From Sphingopyxis sp. DBS4 (GTDB lineage Bacteria; Pseudomonadota; Alphaproteobacteria; Sphingomonadales; Sphingomonadaceae), in contig NZ_CP102384.1 in NCBI RefSeq assembly GCF_024628865.1, positions 1,065,001 through 1,129,000 of the forward strand: 64,000 nt of DNA, written 5' to 3'. Below the pieces are notes generated by a model. It was not told where the DNA came from. It saw nothing but the letters and a program-made list of their open reading frames with translations, and ran no database searches. Each line of letters begins with the position of its first letter. Within the stretch, counting starts at the first letter, position 1. The position numbers were made by a program, and so were the translations under genes. Of the stretch, positions 41,752 through 49,712 are shown in pieces.

Positions 41752-42927
41752 TTAACAGTCTCCTGCTCCGGCGCGTCTGATGTCCGCCGCTTTCAGATCG
41801 GCGATTGTCGGATAGCCGTTCACCGCCATGAGCAGGTCGGCCTCGGCGAGGATGCAGCGAAGCACGTGCGCCGCGCCCTCGGCGCCGCCGAGCGCGAGGC
41901 CATAGGCGAAGGGGCGCCCGATGCCGACGGCGCGGGCGCCGATCGCGAGAGCCTTGGTGACGTCGCTTCCCGAGCGCACCCCCGAATCGAACAGCACCGG
42001 CGTGTCCCCCGCCGCGGCGACGACGGCGGGCAGCATGTCGATCGCGGCGATGCCGCCGTTCGCCTGCCGTCCGCCGTGGTTCGAGCAATAGATCGCTGCG
42101 GCGCCGGTATCGATCGCCCGCCGCGCGTCGTCGGGATGACAGATGCCCTTGAGGATGATCGGCAGCGAGGTGATCGAACGAAGCCACGCCATGTCGTCCC
42201 ACGTCAGCACCTTGCCGAACAGCCGGCTCCATAGCCCGATCGCCTCGGCAAGATGGCCCTCGACGGGCTTGCCGAGAAGTTTCCGGAAGACCGGGTCGCC
42301 GAAATAATTCTGGAGAACATGGCCGCGAAGCTGGGGGAAATTGCCGCTGTTGAGGTCACGCGGGCGCCAGCCGGTGACCCAGGTGTCGAGCGTGACGACG
42401 ATCGCGCGGTAGCCCGCTCGCTCGGCGCGGCCGACGAGGCTTTCGGCAAGTTCCTTTTCCTTCGGCGTGTAGAGCTGGAACAGCCCGGGCGTATCGCCCA
42501 TTGCCGCCGCCACATCTTCGAGCGGGTCGTTGCCGAGGGTGGAGGCGATCATCGGCACGCCGGTCGCCGCCGCCGCGCGCGCGGCGTGCAGGTCGCCATG
42601 CCCATCGGGAGTGCACATTCCCGTGACGCCGATCGGCGCCATGAACAGCGGGGTGGGGAGGGACATACCGAAAAGCTCGATCGACAAATTGCGGACGGTC
42701 GCGTCGACCATCATCCGCGGTACGAGCCCCCAGTGGCGGAAGGCGGCGGAATTGAGGTTCTGCGTGTGCTCGTCGCCGCAGCCGCCCTGGACATAGTTGC
42801 GCAGGCTCTCGGACATGGCCGCGGTCGCGCGGGCTTCGAGATTTGCGGCGTCGACCGGGATCGTGGGCAGCACGCCCTGCAAGCCAGCGCCGTAAATCTC
42901 GTTCTGATAGCCTCCGAAACCCGTCAT
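41752..42927 (-). CDS. FMN-dependent alpha-hydroxy-acid oxidizing protein (lactate 2-monooxygenase-like)
   Basis: A 391-residue TIM-barrel flavoprotein. Visible family features are PLFMAPIGVTGM, ASTLGNDPLEDVAAAMGD, QLYTPKEKELAESLV, the substrate/FMN lysine in PIILKGICHPDDARRAID, the catalytic His-Gly-Gly-Arg motif YCSNHGGRQANGG and FDSGVRSGSDVTKALAIGARAVGIGRPF. The N-terminal region RNYVQGGCGDEHTQNLNSAAFRHW is closest in style to lactate 2-monooxygenases. ATG 42927 has GGGAGA six bases before it; ATG 42933 abuts that site. It stands alone between the conjugative element and the tRNA-Thr island. Confidence 0.88.
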   Translation of the reverse strand: MTGFGGYQNEIYGAGLQGVLPTIPVDAANLEARATAAMSESLRNYVQGGCGDEHTQNLNSAAFRHWGLVPRMMVDATVRNLSIELFGMSLPTPLFMAPIGVTGMCTPDGHGDLHAARAAAATGVPMIASTLGNDPLEDVAAAMGDTPGLFQLYTPKEKELAESLVGRAERAGYRAIVVTLDTWVTGWRPRDLNSGNFPQLRGHVLQNYFGDPVFRKLLGKPVEGHLAEAIGLWSRLFGKVLTWDDMAWLRSITSLPIILKGICHPDDARRAIDTGAAAIYCSNHGGRQANGGIAAIDMLPAVVAAAGDTPVLFDSGVRSGSDVTKALAIGARAVGIGRPFAYGLALGGAEGAAHVLRCILAEADLLMAVNGYPTIADLKAADIRRAGAGDC

Positions 42928-42933
42928 GCGCAT

Positions 42934-43655
42934 TCTCCCATCTATTGTCTCGTCCTGAACGACCTCGCTCCGGCAAAGAAGCGTGCGAATGCCGGATAAA
43001 CAAGCCGGATCGGATTATTGCCACAGCCACCCATATCGACTTTGCCGTCCAGCTCGTAAATGCGCTTCGGCCGGTTGACGGCAAGCCGCTGATTTACGGG
43101 AAAACCCATGGGTCTCAAGGGGCTGCTGGTGCGGCTGTCGTTTCCTCAATTCGGCTGGAATGACTTGAAAATAAACAATTATCTATAGTTCGAAAAGTCG
43201 TGGCCCCAGCGTGGCCCCGGAAAAATTTCAGCAAATTTTAGACTCGAACTGATGCCCGCGCGACCTCAAGCGCCTTTTTCTGGGCGAGCGCAGGAAGTGG
43301 CTTTGTTCGGCTCGCCGTCCCGCCCGTGCGGGCGGCCGGGGTCTATTCCGCTTCGCTCCACCGAGTCGGTTGCACCGTCTCGGCCCATGCGGGTAACGAT
43401 CCCTGACGGGAAAAATGTCATCGCGCGTCCCGCGCGATGGCGTTGCTCGTGTCGGCCTCGGCCAAGCGGGGTGGGCGTCGCTGCCCTCTAGTCCCGCCCC
43501 GGCGTGCCGCAACCCGGACGCTGCGCGCCCGGGTCCTCCACTGCGTTCCGGCCTCCCGGTGCGGCCCGCCTTCATGGGCGGGACTGCCGGTTCGCTCTTG
43601 CCGCCCACCCCGCTTCGCCGGGGCCGATTGCGGTTGAAGGAAGGAGGGAAGGGCC
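42934..43655. other. Intergenic region with left end of the tRNA-Thr island
   Basis: No gene is supported in these 722 bases. They contain a near-copy of the tRNA-Thr 3' flank (43115-43139), two TGGCCCC arm-like repeats (43201-43207, 43212-43218), a second short tRNA-like word AGACTCGAACTGA (43240-43252) and a GC-rich leader (about 43490-43625) like that before ardC. Confidence 0.6.
43115..43139. repeat. Left att-like copy of the tRNA-Thr 3' end
   Basis: This segment matches 48625-48650, which covers the tRNA-Thr terminator arm, CCA end and acceptor strand, with one substitution and one missing base. The two copies have the same orientation, as expected for the two ends of an integrated island. 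Confidence 0.6.
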
Positions 43656-43931
43656 ATGCGCAGGTATCGCTTCCGACGCCGGATCGGCTACAGGCTGGCG
43701 GCGCTGCGCTGGAGGCTGGGCATCGAGACCGCGCGGGATCGCGAGCGGGCCGACCGCTTCGACCGGGCGCTTGCGGCCCTCTCCGAAACCGATCGCACCA
43801 TCTTCCTGATGGCGCGGCGTGACGATCTTTCGGTCGTCGAAATCGCCCGGCGACTATCCCTTCCGATACCTGAGGTGCAGGGCCGCTTTGCCTATGCGTT
43901 GACACAAATCGCCCGCGCTCTTCCCGATTGA
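43656..43931 (+). CDS. Small sigma-70 region-4-like HTH protein
   Basis: A 91-residue basic protein. Residues about 40-88 (RALAALSETDRTIFLMARRDDLSVVEIARRLSLPIPEVQGRFAYALTQIARAL) look like sigma factor region 4 alone, with no region 2. It has a strong AAGGAGG site and follows a long GC-rich leader shared with the conjugative element. It may be an anti-activator or a specialised regulator of an element; the role is unknown. Confidence 0.75.
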   Translation: MRRYRFRRRIGYRLAALRWRLGIETARDRERADRFDRALAALSETDRTIFLMARRDDLSVVEIARRLSLPIPEVQGRFAYALTQIARALPD

Positions 43932-44021
43932 AAAGTCATCGCGCCGCGCGGCGAAGACCGAACGGCATGAGAGCTTTATGGGCTTGGCAAGCGGCGAAAA
44001 TAACGCGAGTCAGGATCGGAA

Positions 44022-44942
44022 ATGAAAACGAGCCTCGATCATCTGCCCGACCGGAAACGCCGCGATCTCGAACGGATCGTCCAAATCCTGTTCGCCGAGT
44101 TCGAGGACGCTACCAGCCTCGCCACGCAGAAATGGAAGAAGCAGGGGCGTATCCTCAAGGTCGTCCTCTACGGTTCCTATGCACGCGGTAATTGGGTCGA
44201 AGACCCCGTTGGCGGCTATTTCTCGGACTATGATATCCTCGTCGTCGTCAACGACGATCGCCTGACTGATACGGTCGAATATTGGGCCAAGGCCGATGAT
44301 CATCTTCTTCGCGAGGTGACGATATCGAAGCGGATTTCGGCGCCGGTCAACTTCATCGTTCACAGTTTGCAGGATGTGAATGACCAGCTCCAGCGCGGTC
44401 GGCCGTTCTTCATCGACATCTATGAACAGGGGATCGTGCTCTACGGGGCCGAAGATCATCCGTTCGAACAGCCCAAGCCTTTGACACCAGAAGCCACGCT
44501 GAAAGAGGCGCGGAAGAACTTCAGGGAATGGTTCTTGAGTGCTTCACGGCGGTTCGAACTGGCCCAAAACGCGATGCAAAAGGGCTATACGAACGAGGCG
44601 GCATTCGACCTGCACCAAGCGACGGAGCGCTTCTATCACTGCGTCCTTCTCACGCTCGCTCTCTACAGCCCGAAGTCGCACCGGCTGAACTTTCTGCGCG
44701 GTCAGGCGGAGCCTCTATTGTTCGACCTGATTCAGGTTTGGCCCCGCGATACTAAGTTCGCCCAGCGCTGTTTCGAGCTGCTGCGACAGGCCTACGTCAA
44801 CGCGCGCTACTCGCCGCATTACAAGATCACGCCGCAGGAACTGGAATGGATCGGTGAACGGATCGAACTGTTGCAAAAGCTCGTGAAGGAGGCCTGCGAA
44901 CAGCATATCGCCGCCCTCGAAAAGGCCGTCGCTTCGAACTGA
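44022..44942 (+). CDS. Fused nucleotidyltransferase (MNT) and HEPN domain protein
   Basis: A 306-residue protein. Residues about 40-145 form a minimal nucleotidyltransferase with LYGSYARGNW (Gly51-Ser52) and the metal pair SDYDILV (Asp69, Asp71). Residues about 160-300 form a HEPN-type helical bundle with the HQATERFYHCVLL segment and NARYSPHY (Arg262, His266), close to the HEPN RNase signature. In two-gene HEPN-MNT toxin-antitoxin systems the MNT protein modifies and silences the HEPN RNase; here both are in one chain. It is a lone gene on the island. Confidence 0.82.
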   Translation: MKTSLDHLPDRKRRDLERIVQILFAEFEDATSLATQKWKKQGRILKVVLYGSYARGNWVEDPVGGYFSDYDILVVVNDDRLTDTVEYWAKADDHLLREVTISKRISAPVNFIVHSLQDVNDQLQRGRPFFIDIYEQGIVLYGAEDHPFEQPKPLTPEATLKEARKNFREWFLSASRRFELAQNAMQKGYTNEAAFDLHQATERFYHCVLLTLALYSPKSHRLNFLRGQAEPLLFDLIQVWPRDTKFAQRCFELLRQAYVNARYSPHYKITPQELEWIGERIELLQKLVKEACEQHIAALEKAVASN

Positions 44943-44954
44943 CGGCCCGTTCCG

Positions 44955-45335
44955 TCAGCGCGTTTCCTCGACCAGTTTCTTGAGCGCGGCGAGGTCGCGA
45001 TGGACCCATTCGGCATCGGCCGCGAACCGCTCGTCATCCATATCGGGCTGGCGATAGAGCGTCAGCAGCACCTCGGCGCCGTCGCCATTCCGGATCACGC
45101 GCAGCGGAATATGGATCTCGTTTCCGTCGCCCGGTTCGACGAAATGATCCATCACGCCATAGGCATTATGCGCCGTGAACCGGATGCGAACCGGCCCTTC
45201 CGGACCCGTCGCAACCCATGCTCCACTCTCTTTGCGCAGGTCGGCTTCCGACAGCCCGGAGGCCCATTTCGGGAAGAATTCTGGGCGCCAGATACGCTCG
45301 TAGAGCGCCTGCCACTGGCAGTCGATCGACACGCT
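44955..45335 (-). pseudogene. SRPBCC-family protein, 5' end removed by the IS element
   Basis: The frame encodes about 125 residues of a START/polyketide-cyclase-like protein: VSIDCQWQALYERIWRPEFFPKWASGLSEADLRKE, IRFTAHNAYGVMDHFVEPGDGNEIHIPLRVIRNGDGAEVLLTLYRQP. The sequence enters the IS terminal repeat exactly where the N terminus should begin, so the original start and promoter are gone. A GTG at 45332 could still start a nearly full protein, so residual function is possible. The fold binds hydrophobic ligands; no substrate is known. Confidence 0.7.
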
Positions 45336-45398
45336 TGATCTGCCCCCTTCTGAGTGGTCCAAAATTGATGATATTTTGGACGACGAAGGAGATATAGA

Positions 45399-45677
45399 AT
45401 GCCGAGCAAGAAGCATCGCCCGGAAGAGATTATCGGCAAGCTACGTGAGGCGGAGGTTGTGCTTGCGCAGGGCGCTACGACCGCCGAGGCGTGTCGTCGG
45501 ATCGCGATCAGCGAGCAGACCTATTATCGGTGGCGCAAGGAATATGGCGGCCTGAAGACCGATCAGGCGCGTCGGATGAAGGATCTGGAGAAGGAGAATG
45601 CGCGGCTTCGTCGTGCGATCTCGGACCTGACGCTGGACAAGCTGATCCTGCAGGAGGCTGCCCGGGGAAACTTCTGA
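45399..45677 (+). CDS. IS3-family transposase OrfA
   Basis: A 92-residue protein with a helix-turn-helix (PEEIIGKLREAEVVLAQGATTAEACRRIAISEQTYYRWRKEYGG) and a leucine-zipper-like helix (MKDLEKENARLRRAISDLTLDKLILQEAARG). It binds the IS ends. At its 3' end the heptamer G_GGA_AAC (45665-45671) is placed in the correct frame for a -1 ribosomal slip into orfB, yielding the active OrfAB transposase. Confidence 0.92.
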   Translation: MPSKKHRPEEIIGKLREAEVVLAQGATTAEACRRIAISEQTYYRWRKEYGGLKTDQARRMKDLEKENARLRRAISDLTLDKLILQEAARGNF

Positions 45678-46570
45678 GCCCCGCACGCCGCAGGCGCTGT
45701 ATCGACCACATCAGAATGATGATGCCGGTGTCCGAGCGGCGGCTGTGCCGCGTGCTCGGGCAGCACCGATCGACGCAGCGCAAGGCGCCACGCGGGGCGG
45801 ATGACGAAGCGGCCCTCACTGAGGATATCATCGCACTGGCCCGGCAATATGGTCGTTATGGCTATCGCCGGGTGACGGCGTTGCTACGCGATGCGGGGTG
45901 GCATGTGAACCGCAAGCGGGTTGAGCGTATCTGGCGCCGCGAAGGGCTGAAGGTGCCACAAAGGCAGCCGAAGCGCGGGCGTCTGTGGCTGAACGACGGA
46001 TCGTGCATCCGGCTGCGGCCAGAATATCCCGGCCATGTCTGGTCCTACGACTTCGTCGAGGGCCGGACGCACGATGGTCGCAAATACCGGATCCTGTCGA
46101 TCATCGACGAGGCGAGCCGGGAGTGCCTGGCGTTGCCGGTGGCGCGTAAGCTCAAGAGCGACGACGTGCTCGCGGCACTGGCCGAGCTGTTCGTCACGCG
46201 TGGGCCGCCGGCGCATATCCGGTCGGACAACGGCCCGGAGTTTATCGCGACGGCGGTGCAGCAATGGCTCGCCCAGATCGGCGTGAAGACGCTGTATATC
46301 ACGCCCGGATCGCCATGGGAGAATGGCTATTGTGAAAGCTTCAACGGATCCCTGCGCGATGAGCTGCTCAACGGCGAGATCTTCTACTCGCTCGCGGAGG
46401 CCCGGATCCTGATCGAGGCTTGGCGGCGGCATTACAACACCGTCCGGCCGCACAGCTCGCTGGGATATCGACCACCGGCGCCGGAGGCCGTTCCATCGCC
46501 AGTGTCGCCCGCCGGTTCCGCTTCGCTCCACCTGCGGCCAACACTGGCGATGGACGCGTCAATGCACTAA
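45671..46570 (+). CDS. IS3-family transposase OrfB (DDE domain), made by -1 frameshift
   Basis: The catalytic part reads HTH_21-like MPVSERRLCRVLGQHRSTQR and then an rve integrase core with the DDE residues in VWSYDFVEGRTHDG, HIRSDNGPEF and NGYCESFNGSLRDELLNGE, ending in LGYRPPAPEAV. The given start is the first codon after slippage at 45665-45671. An internal ATG at 45718 could also give free OrfB. All catalytic residues are intact, so the copy may be active. Confidence 0.9.
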   Translation, partial: LLSPARRRRCIDHIRMMMPVSERRLCRVLGQHRSTQRKAPRGADDEAALTEDIIALARQYGRYGYRRVTALLRDAGWHVNRKRVERIWRREGLKVPQRQPKRGRLWLNDGSCIRLRPEYPGHVWSYDFVEGRTHDGRKYRILSIIDEASRECLALPVARKLKSDDVLAALAELFVTRGPPAHIRSDNGPEFIATAVQQWLAQIGVKTLYITPGSPWENGYCESFNGSLRDELLNGEIFYSLAEARILIEAWRRHYNTVRPHSSLGYRPPAPEAVPSPVSPAGSASLHLRPTLAMDASMH

Positions 46571-46601
46571 CAATCCCAGCGGACCACTCGGTGGGGGCCG
46601 G

Positions 46602-47012
46602 TCAGTTGATCGAGACTAAGTCGGACGTGGCAACCTTGCGACCTCGTCTTTCGTCCTCTTTAGTGAGGATGTTGACGACAATGGCAGTGGGGAGCCAGCC
46701 GGGTTTGCGCATGGCTGCGGAAGCGTCGTCCCGCGCCGCGATTGGGAGGCCGCTATAGGGATGTCCGAAGCGAACGAAATCGCGTATAGCGGCTGAGCGC
46801 TTGGGATCGTGGAGGCGCTGAAGACCTTCGCCACCTTCGTGATCGCGCGTGCGACGGTATACGCCACTTAAGGCTCTCAATTGCACTGCTGGCATCGAGA
46901 ACAGGAGAATATGTTCGTCAGGTTTGCGCCTGTGCTGAGCAGGATCGAAGTCGAAGTGATCCCACTCCGGCAGCCATTGCTTAAAGCGAATTGCTTGAAT
47001 CGTGCCCGCCAT
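46602..47012 (-). pseudogene. DGQHR-domain protein, N-terminal fragment truncated by the IS element
   Basis: The first about 136 residues of a DndB/DGQHR-like protein remain: IQAIRFKQWLPEWDHFDFDPAQHRRKPDEHILLFSMPAVQLRALSGVYRR, then RSAAIRDFVRFGHPYSGLPIAA and RKPGWLPTAIVVNILT. The frame runs into the IS end at 46604 and stops there by chance. The DGQHR signature and the rest of the protein are lost. Such proteins occur with DNA-modification or restriction loci on islands. The family call rests on the N-terminal pattern only. Confidence 0.55.
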
Positions 47013-47146
47013 CAGAACCTCCCTAGCCTCGATGCCATGCCATTTAGGTTCCTACAATCTTGTAAATATTACGGTCGGGTGAGCGAAGCCTTATGAGGCA
47101 CCGATCAGCGCACGCTTTTCGAATAATTCTTTGAGCGCCGAAGCGC

Positions 47147-48469
47147 CTATTTGGGTAAAGAACTCCCCCAAGCCGAGCGGCGATTAGCCTTCGGAAAGGC
47201 GATAATTTGGCCTTGTGATGGGTTGAGCGTTTCCGACCGCCGCTCGGTGGGGGCTCCCGCGTCGGAACCAAGATCGTCGGTCGGCAGATTGTCGCGAAGC
47301 CGGTCTAGATAATCCGACCACCACTGATTCATCCTGACGCGCTCATCCCAATAGGTTCCCCGGTGATAAGCGGCGCGAACCCGATCCGAATCCTTGTGCG
47401 CCAGTGCGCGCTCGATGGCGTCGGGATGCCAGAGCCCGGTTTCATTGAGGAGCGTGCTTGCCGTCGCGCGGAACCCGTGCGAGGTGATCTCGTCCTTGTG
47501 ATAGCCGAGGCGGCGGAGCCCGGCATTGAGCGTGCCGTCGCACATCGGTTGCCGCAGGCTGTGATAGGCTGGGAACATATATTTGCTTGGATTGCCGATC
47601 GCTTTCAGCGCCTTCAGCAGGGCGATGACCTGCGAGGAGAGGGGAACGACGTGCTCTTCCTTCATTTTCATGCGCGCGGCCGGAATGCGCCAAACCTCTG
47701 TTTCCAAATCGACTTCGTCCCATTCGCCTTTTCTGAGTTCGCCGGGACGCAGGAAGACATGGGGAATGATCTGGAGCGCGAGCCGGGTTTCCGGGCGACC
47801 GTCGTAGCCGTCGATCGCGCGCAGCAACTGGCCGACGTGGGTCGGTTCGAGGATTGCGGCGCGATGGCGCCGGGTGGGAGTAACGAACGCGCCGAGCAGG
47901 ACTTCAGCCGGATTGCGGTCGGCGCGGACGGTAGCACAGGCATAGCGGAAGACGCGCGACGCGAAGGCGCGCAGACGCTGGGCGGTTTCATGGTGTCCGC
48001 GCCGCTCGACCCGCTTGATCGATTCGAGGAGCAGTTGCGGGGTGATCGAAGCGACCGGCAACCGGCCGATATCGGGATCGAGGAGGTCGCGATACCAGCG
48101 GTTCTTCTTGACCGTCAGCGGCGACCGACCTTCGAGTTCCATCTTTTCGAGGAACTCGTCGGCGACGAACCGGAACGTCGACTCGGCAGCGGTCTTCGCC
48201 TCGATCTTGGCGATGCGGCGCTCGACATAGGTGTCGATGCCGTCTTCGAGCTTGGCGCGGGCCTCGTCACGCTTCTCGCGCGCTTCCTTGAGGCTGACGT
48301 CGGGAAAGCGGCCGAGCGAGATTTTTCGCTCGATACCGTGGAAGCGATATTTGACGCGCCAGAGGAGCGCGCCCGACGGCTGGACGAGAAGGAAGAGCCC
48401 TTTTGCGTCGGCGACCTTGTAGGGTTTGGCCTTGGGCTTGAGGGCGCGAATCTGAGTGACTGAAAGCAT
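47147..48469 (-). CDS. Tyrosine-type site-specific integrase (DUF4102 N-terminal, P4-like)
   Basis: A 440-residue integrase with the DUF4102 arm-binding start (MLSVTQIRALKPKAKPYKVADAKGLFLLVQPSGALLWRVKYRF), a SAM-like core-binding domain and the catalytic domain with Arg in HVFLRPGELRKGEW, the SHGFRATASTLLNE box, ALAHKDSDRVRAAYHRG and the likely nucleophile tyrosine in YHRGTYW. ATG 48469 is chosen because upstream codons run through the TGGCCCC arm repeats. It lies 168 bases from tRNA-Thr and is transcribed away from it, the typical layout for tRNA-targeting integrases. Confidence 0.93.
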   Translation of the reverse strand: MLSVTQIRALKPKAKPYKVADAKGLFLLVQPSGALLWRVKYRFHGIERKISLGRFPDVSLKEAREKRDEARAKLEDGIDTYVERRIAKIEAKTAAESTFRFVADEFLEKMELEGRSPLTVKKNRWYRDLLDPDIGRLPVASITPQLLLESIKRVERRGHHETAQRLRAFASRVFRYACATVRADRNPAEVLLGAFVTPTRRHRAAILEPTHVGQLLRAIDGYDGRPETRLALQIIPHVFLRPGELRKGEWDEVDLETEVWRIPAARMKMKEEHVVPLSSQVIALLKALKAIGNPSKYMFPAYHSLRQPMCDGTLNAGLRRLGYHKDEITSHGFRATASTLLNETGLWHPDAIERALAHKDSDRVRAAYHRGTYWDERVRMNQWWSDYLDRLRDNLPTDDLGSDAGAPTERRSETLNPSQGQIIAFPKANRRSAWGSSLPK

Positions 48470-48474
48470 GATTT

Positions 48475-48531
48475 GGGGCCACGAGCTGTTGAGACGGGGT
48501 GGCCCCCCTTCTGGTGGCCCCAAATGGCCCG
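48475..48531. repeat. TGGCCCC arm-type repeats at the right island end
   Basis: TGGCCCC occurs at 48500-48506 and 48515-48521, the variant TGGCCCG at 48525-48531, and the reverse copy GGGGCCA at 48475-48481. Two further copies lie at the left end (43201-43218). They are good candidates for integrase arm-binding sites. Confidence 0.55.
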
Positions 48532-48608
48532 GACGGTGCGGAACAAAGGGGGACATCCTCGGACGGCCGAGGCGTCGATTTTACCAGCTTTTGTGCGGGT
48601 TTGCGAGC

Positions 48609-48631
48609 AAAAAGCCCTTGTCTTTCAAGGG
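48609..48631 (-). terminator. Terminator of tRNA-Thr
   Basis: Read on the minus strand, CCCTTG and CAAGGG form a 6-base-pair stem with a five-base loop, followed by CTTTTT. It lies immediately after the CCA end of the tRNA. A weaker copy exists at 43100-43126. Confidence 0.7.
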
Positions 48632-48636
48632 GGTGC

Positions 48637-48712
48637 TGGTGCCGGCTGTCAGACTCGAACTGACGACCTACCGCTTACAAGGCGGTTGCTCTACCAACTG
48701 AGCTAAGCCGGC
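48637..48712 (-). tRNA. tRNA-Thr (anticodon TGT)
   Basis: On the minus strand the gene starts GCCGGCTTAGCTCAGTTGGT and ends with the acceptor strand AGCCGGC, discriminator A and an encoded CCA. The anticodon stem is ACCGC/GCGGT around the loop CTTGTAA, giving anticodon TGT (codon ACA). The T-arm contains GTTCGAGTC. All four arms pair. The 3' end is the integration target of the island to its left. Confidence 0.96.
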
Positions 48713-48723
48713 GCGCGGTCTCC

Positions 48724-48772
48724 CTAGAGCATTTTTGCCGGATATGGAAATATCCGGTGGCCGGAAAAATGC
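48724..48772. repeat. Nested inverted-repeat element beginning CTAGAGCATTT
   Basis: The inner hairpin CCGGATAT/ATATCCGG (48738-48745 and 48750-48757) is perfect; the outer arms GCATTTTTGCCGG and CCGGAAAAATGC pair with one bulged base. It starts with the same CTAGAGCATTT as the element at 7641, pointing to a dispersed intergenic repeat family. Confidence 0.65.
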
Positions 48773-48786
48773 GGGCGGTGAAGGCG

Positions 48787-49659
48787 TCAGATTATGCCGA
48801 AGGTCCAGCCTTCGGTCGCGGCGAGCGTGTCGGAAAGCGGCGCAGGCGACCAGCGCTCCGTGTCCGATGCGATCGCGCGCAGCCAGGCGGCGGTCAGCAG
48901 CGCGTCGCTGGCATGATCGCTCATCGATCCCGTCACGCCGGCGGGCGGCGAGCCGAGTGCGGCGAGGGCGGCGTCGAGCGCCTTGCCGTCGCGAATTTTG
49001 CTGCGCCCCGGTGGCATTCCTGCCGCGCGCGCGGCGAGGCTGGTGTAGATTTCGACGAGCAGCGGGCCGCTGGGCGGCACGGGATCGAGCGGCCAGAGCG
49101 GGATGCGGCCATGCACGCGCTGAAGCAGGCGCATTCCCGCGAGGCTCGCCTTGCCGACCTGCGCCGCGCCGACGAGGTTGAAATTGCTGACGCTCGCGGC
49201 CTGCCGCGTTGCGCGCTGATGCTGTTCGACGACGCGCAGCCGCCCGGCGCCGGGCGTATAAAGGTCGCCGACATCGCCCTGGCCATGACGGAAATGGCGC
49301 CGCGCTTCCGGGTGAGCGAGAAAGCTGGCGACTTCATAATGCGGGTCGCGAGCGGTGAGCGTCTCGACCAGCGCCCATAGCGCCGGAAGGTCGGCGGGGC
49401 TTTCGGTCCATTCGGGGAAATAGGCGCCGCGATCAGCAAAGGCGAAAGCTGCCGAAAAGTCGAAGCCGATCAGCATGTCGGCGCGCGATGCCGCAATCTC
49501 TTCAAGCCACGCCAATATCTCGGCGCGCGACCAGACATGCCCCGGCCGCACCAATGCGGGCGCCGCGGCGCCGCTCGCAACCGCCAGCGCGATCCCGCGC
49601 TGGCGCGGGCCGCGCGCACCCGACCAGTCGAGCGCGGCGAAATGGGTGAAACGGCGCAT
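48787..49659 (-). CDS. Conserved hypothetical protein, RNase H-like fold (DUF429-like)
   Basis: A 290-residue protein with acidic motifs spaced as in the DUF429/RNase H-like group: FAALDWSGA at the N terminus, MLIGFDFSAAFAF, LLVEIYTSLAARAAG and SDHASDALLTAAWLRAIA near the C terminus. The function is unknown. ATG 49659 places the first motif at residue 8, as usual; the upstream extension looks spurious. It is divergent from the NifU-like gene. Confidence 0.6.
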   Translation of the reverse strand: MRRFTHFAALDWSGARGPRQRGIALAVASGAAAPALVRPGHVWSRAEILAWLEEIAASRADMLIGFDFSAAFAFADRGAYFPEWTESPADLPALWALVETLTARDPHYEVASFLAHPEARRHFRHGQGDVGDLYTPGAGRLRVVEQHQRATRQAASVSNFNLVGAAQVGKASLAGMRLLQRVHGRIPLWPLDPVPPSGPLLVEIYTSLAARAAGMPPGRSKIRDGKALDAALAALGSPPAGVTGSMSDHASDALLTAAWLRAIASDTERWSPAPLSDTLAATEGWTFGII

Positions 49660-49712
49660 TGGAAGGCCATAGCTAAGCCTGCAACCTTGCACAAAGCCCC
49701 GCGGCGTCCCAC

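Larger units (their letters stand above)
45336..46604 (+). mobile_element. IS3-family insertion sequence
   Basis: A 1269-base element with imperfect terminal inverted repeats: the left end begins TGATCTGCCCCCTTCTGAGT and the complement of the right end begins TGACCGGCCCCCACCGAGTG. It encodes the usual two overlapping frames orfA and orfB. No target duplication is seen at the borders (GCT on the left, GTT on the right), which together with the truncated flanking genes indicates a deletion next to the element. Confidence 0.88.
43115..48650. mobile_element. Genomic island integrated at tRNA-Thr
   Basis: The 5.5-kb segment is bounded by near-identical tRNA 3'-end sequences, has a tyrosine integrase gene next to the tRNA and TGGCCCC repeats near both ends. 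It carries a region-4-type HTH gene, an MNT-HEPN gene, an IS3-family element and two truncated genes. It is small and appears degraded. Confidence 0.65.
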
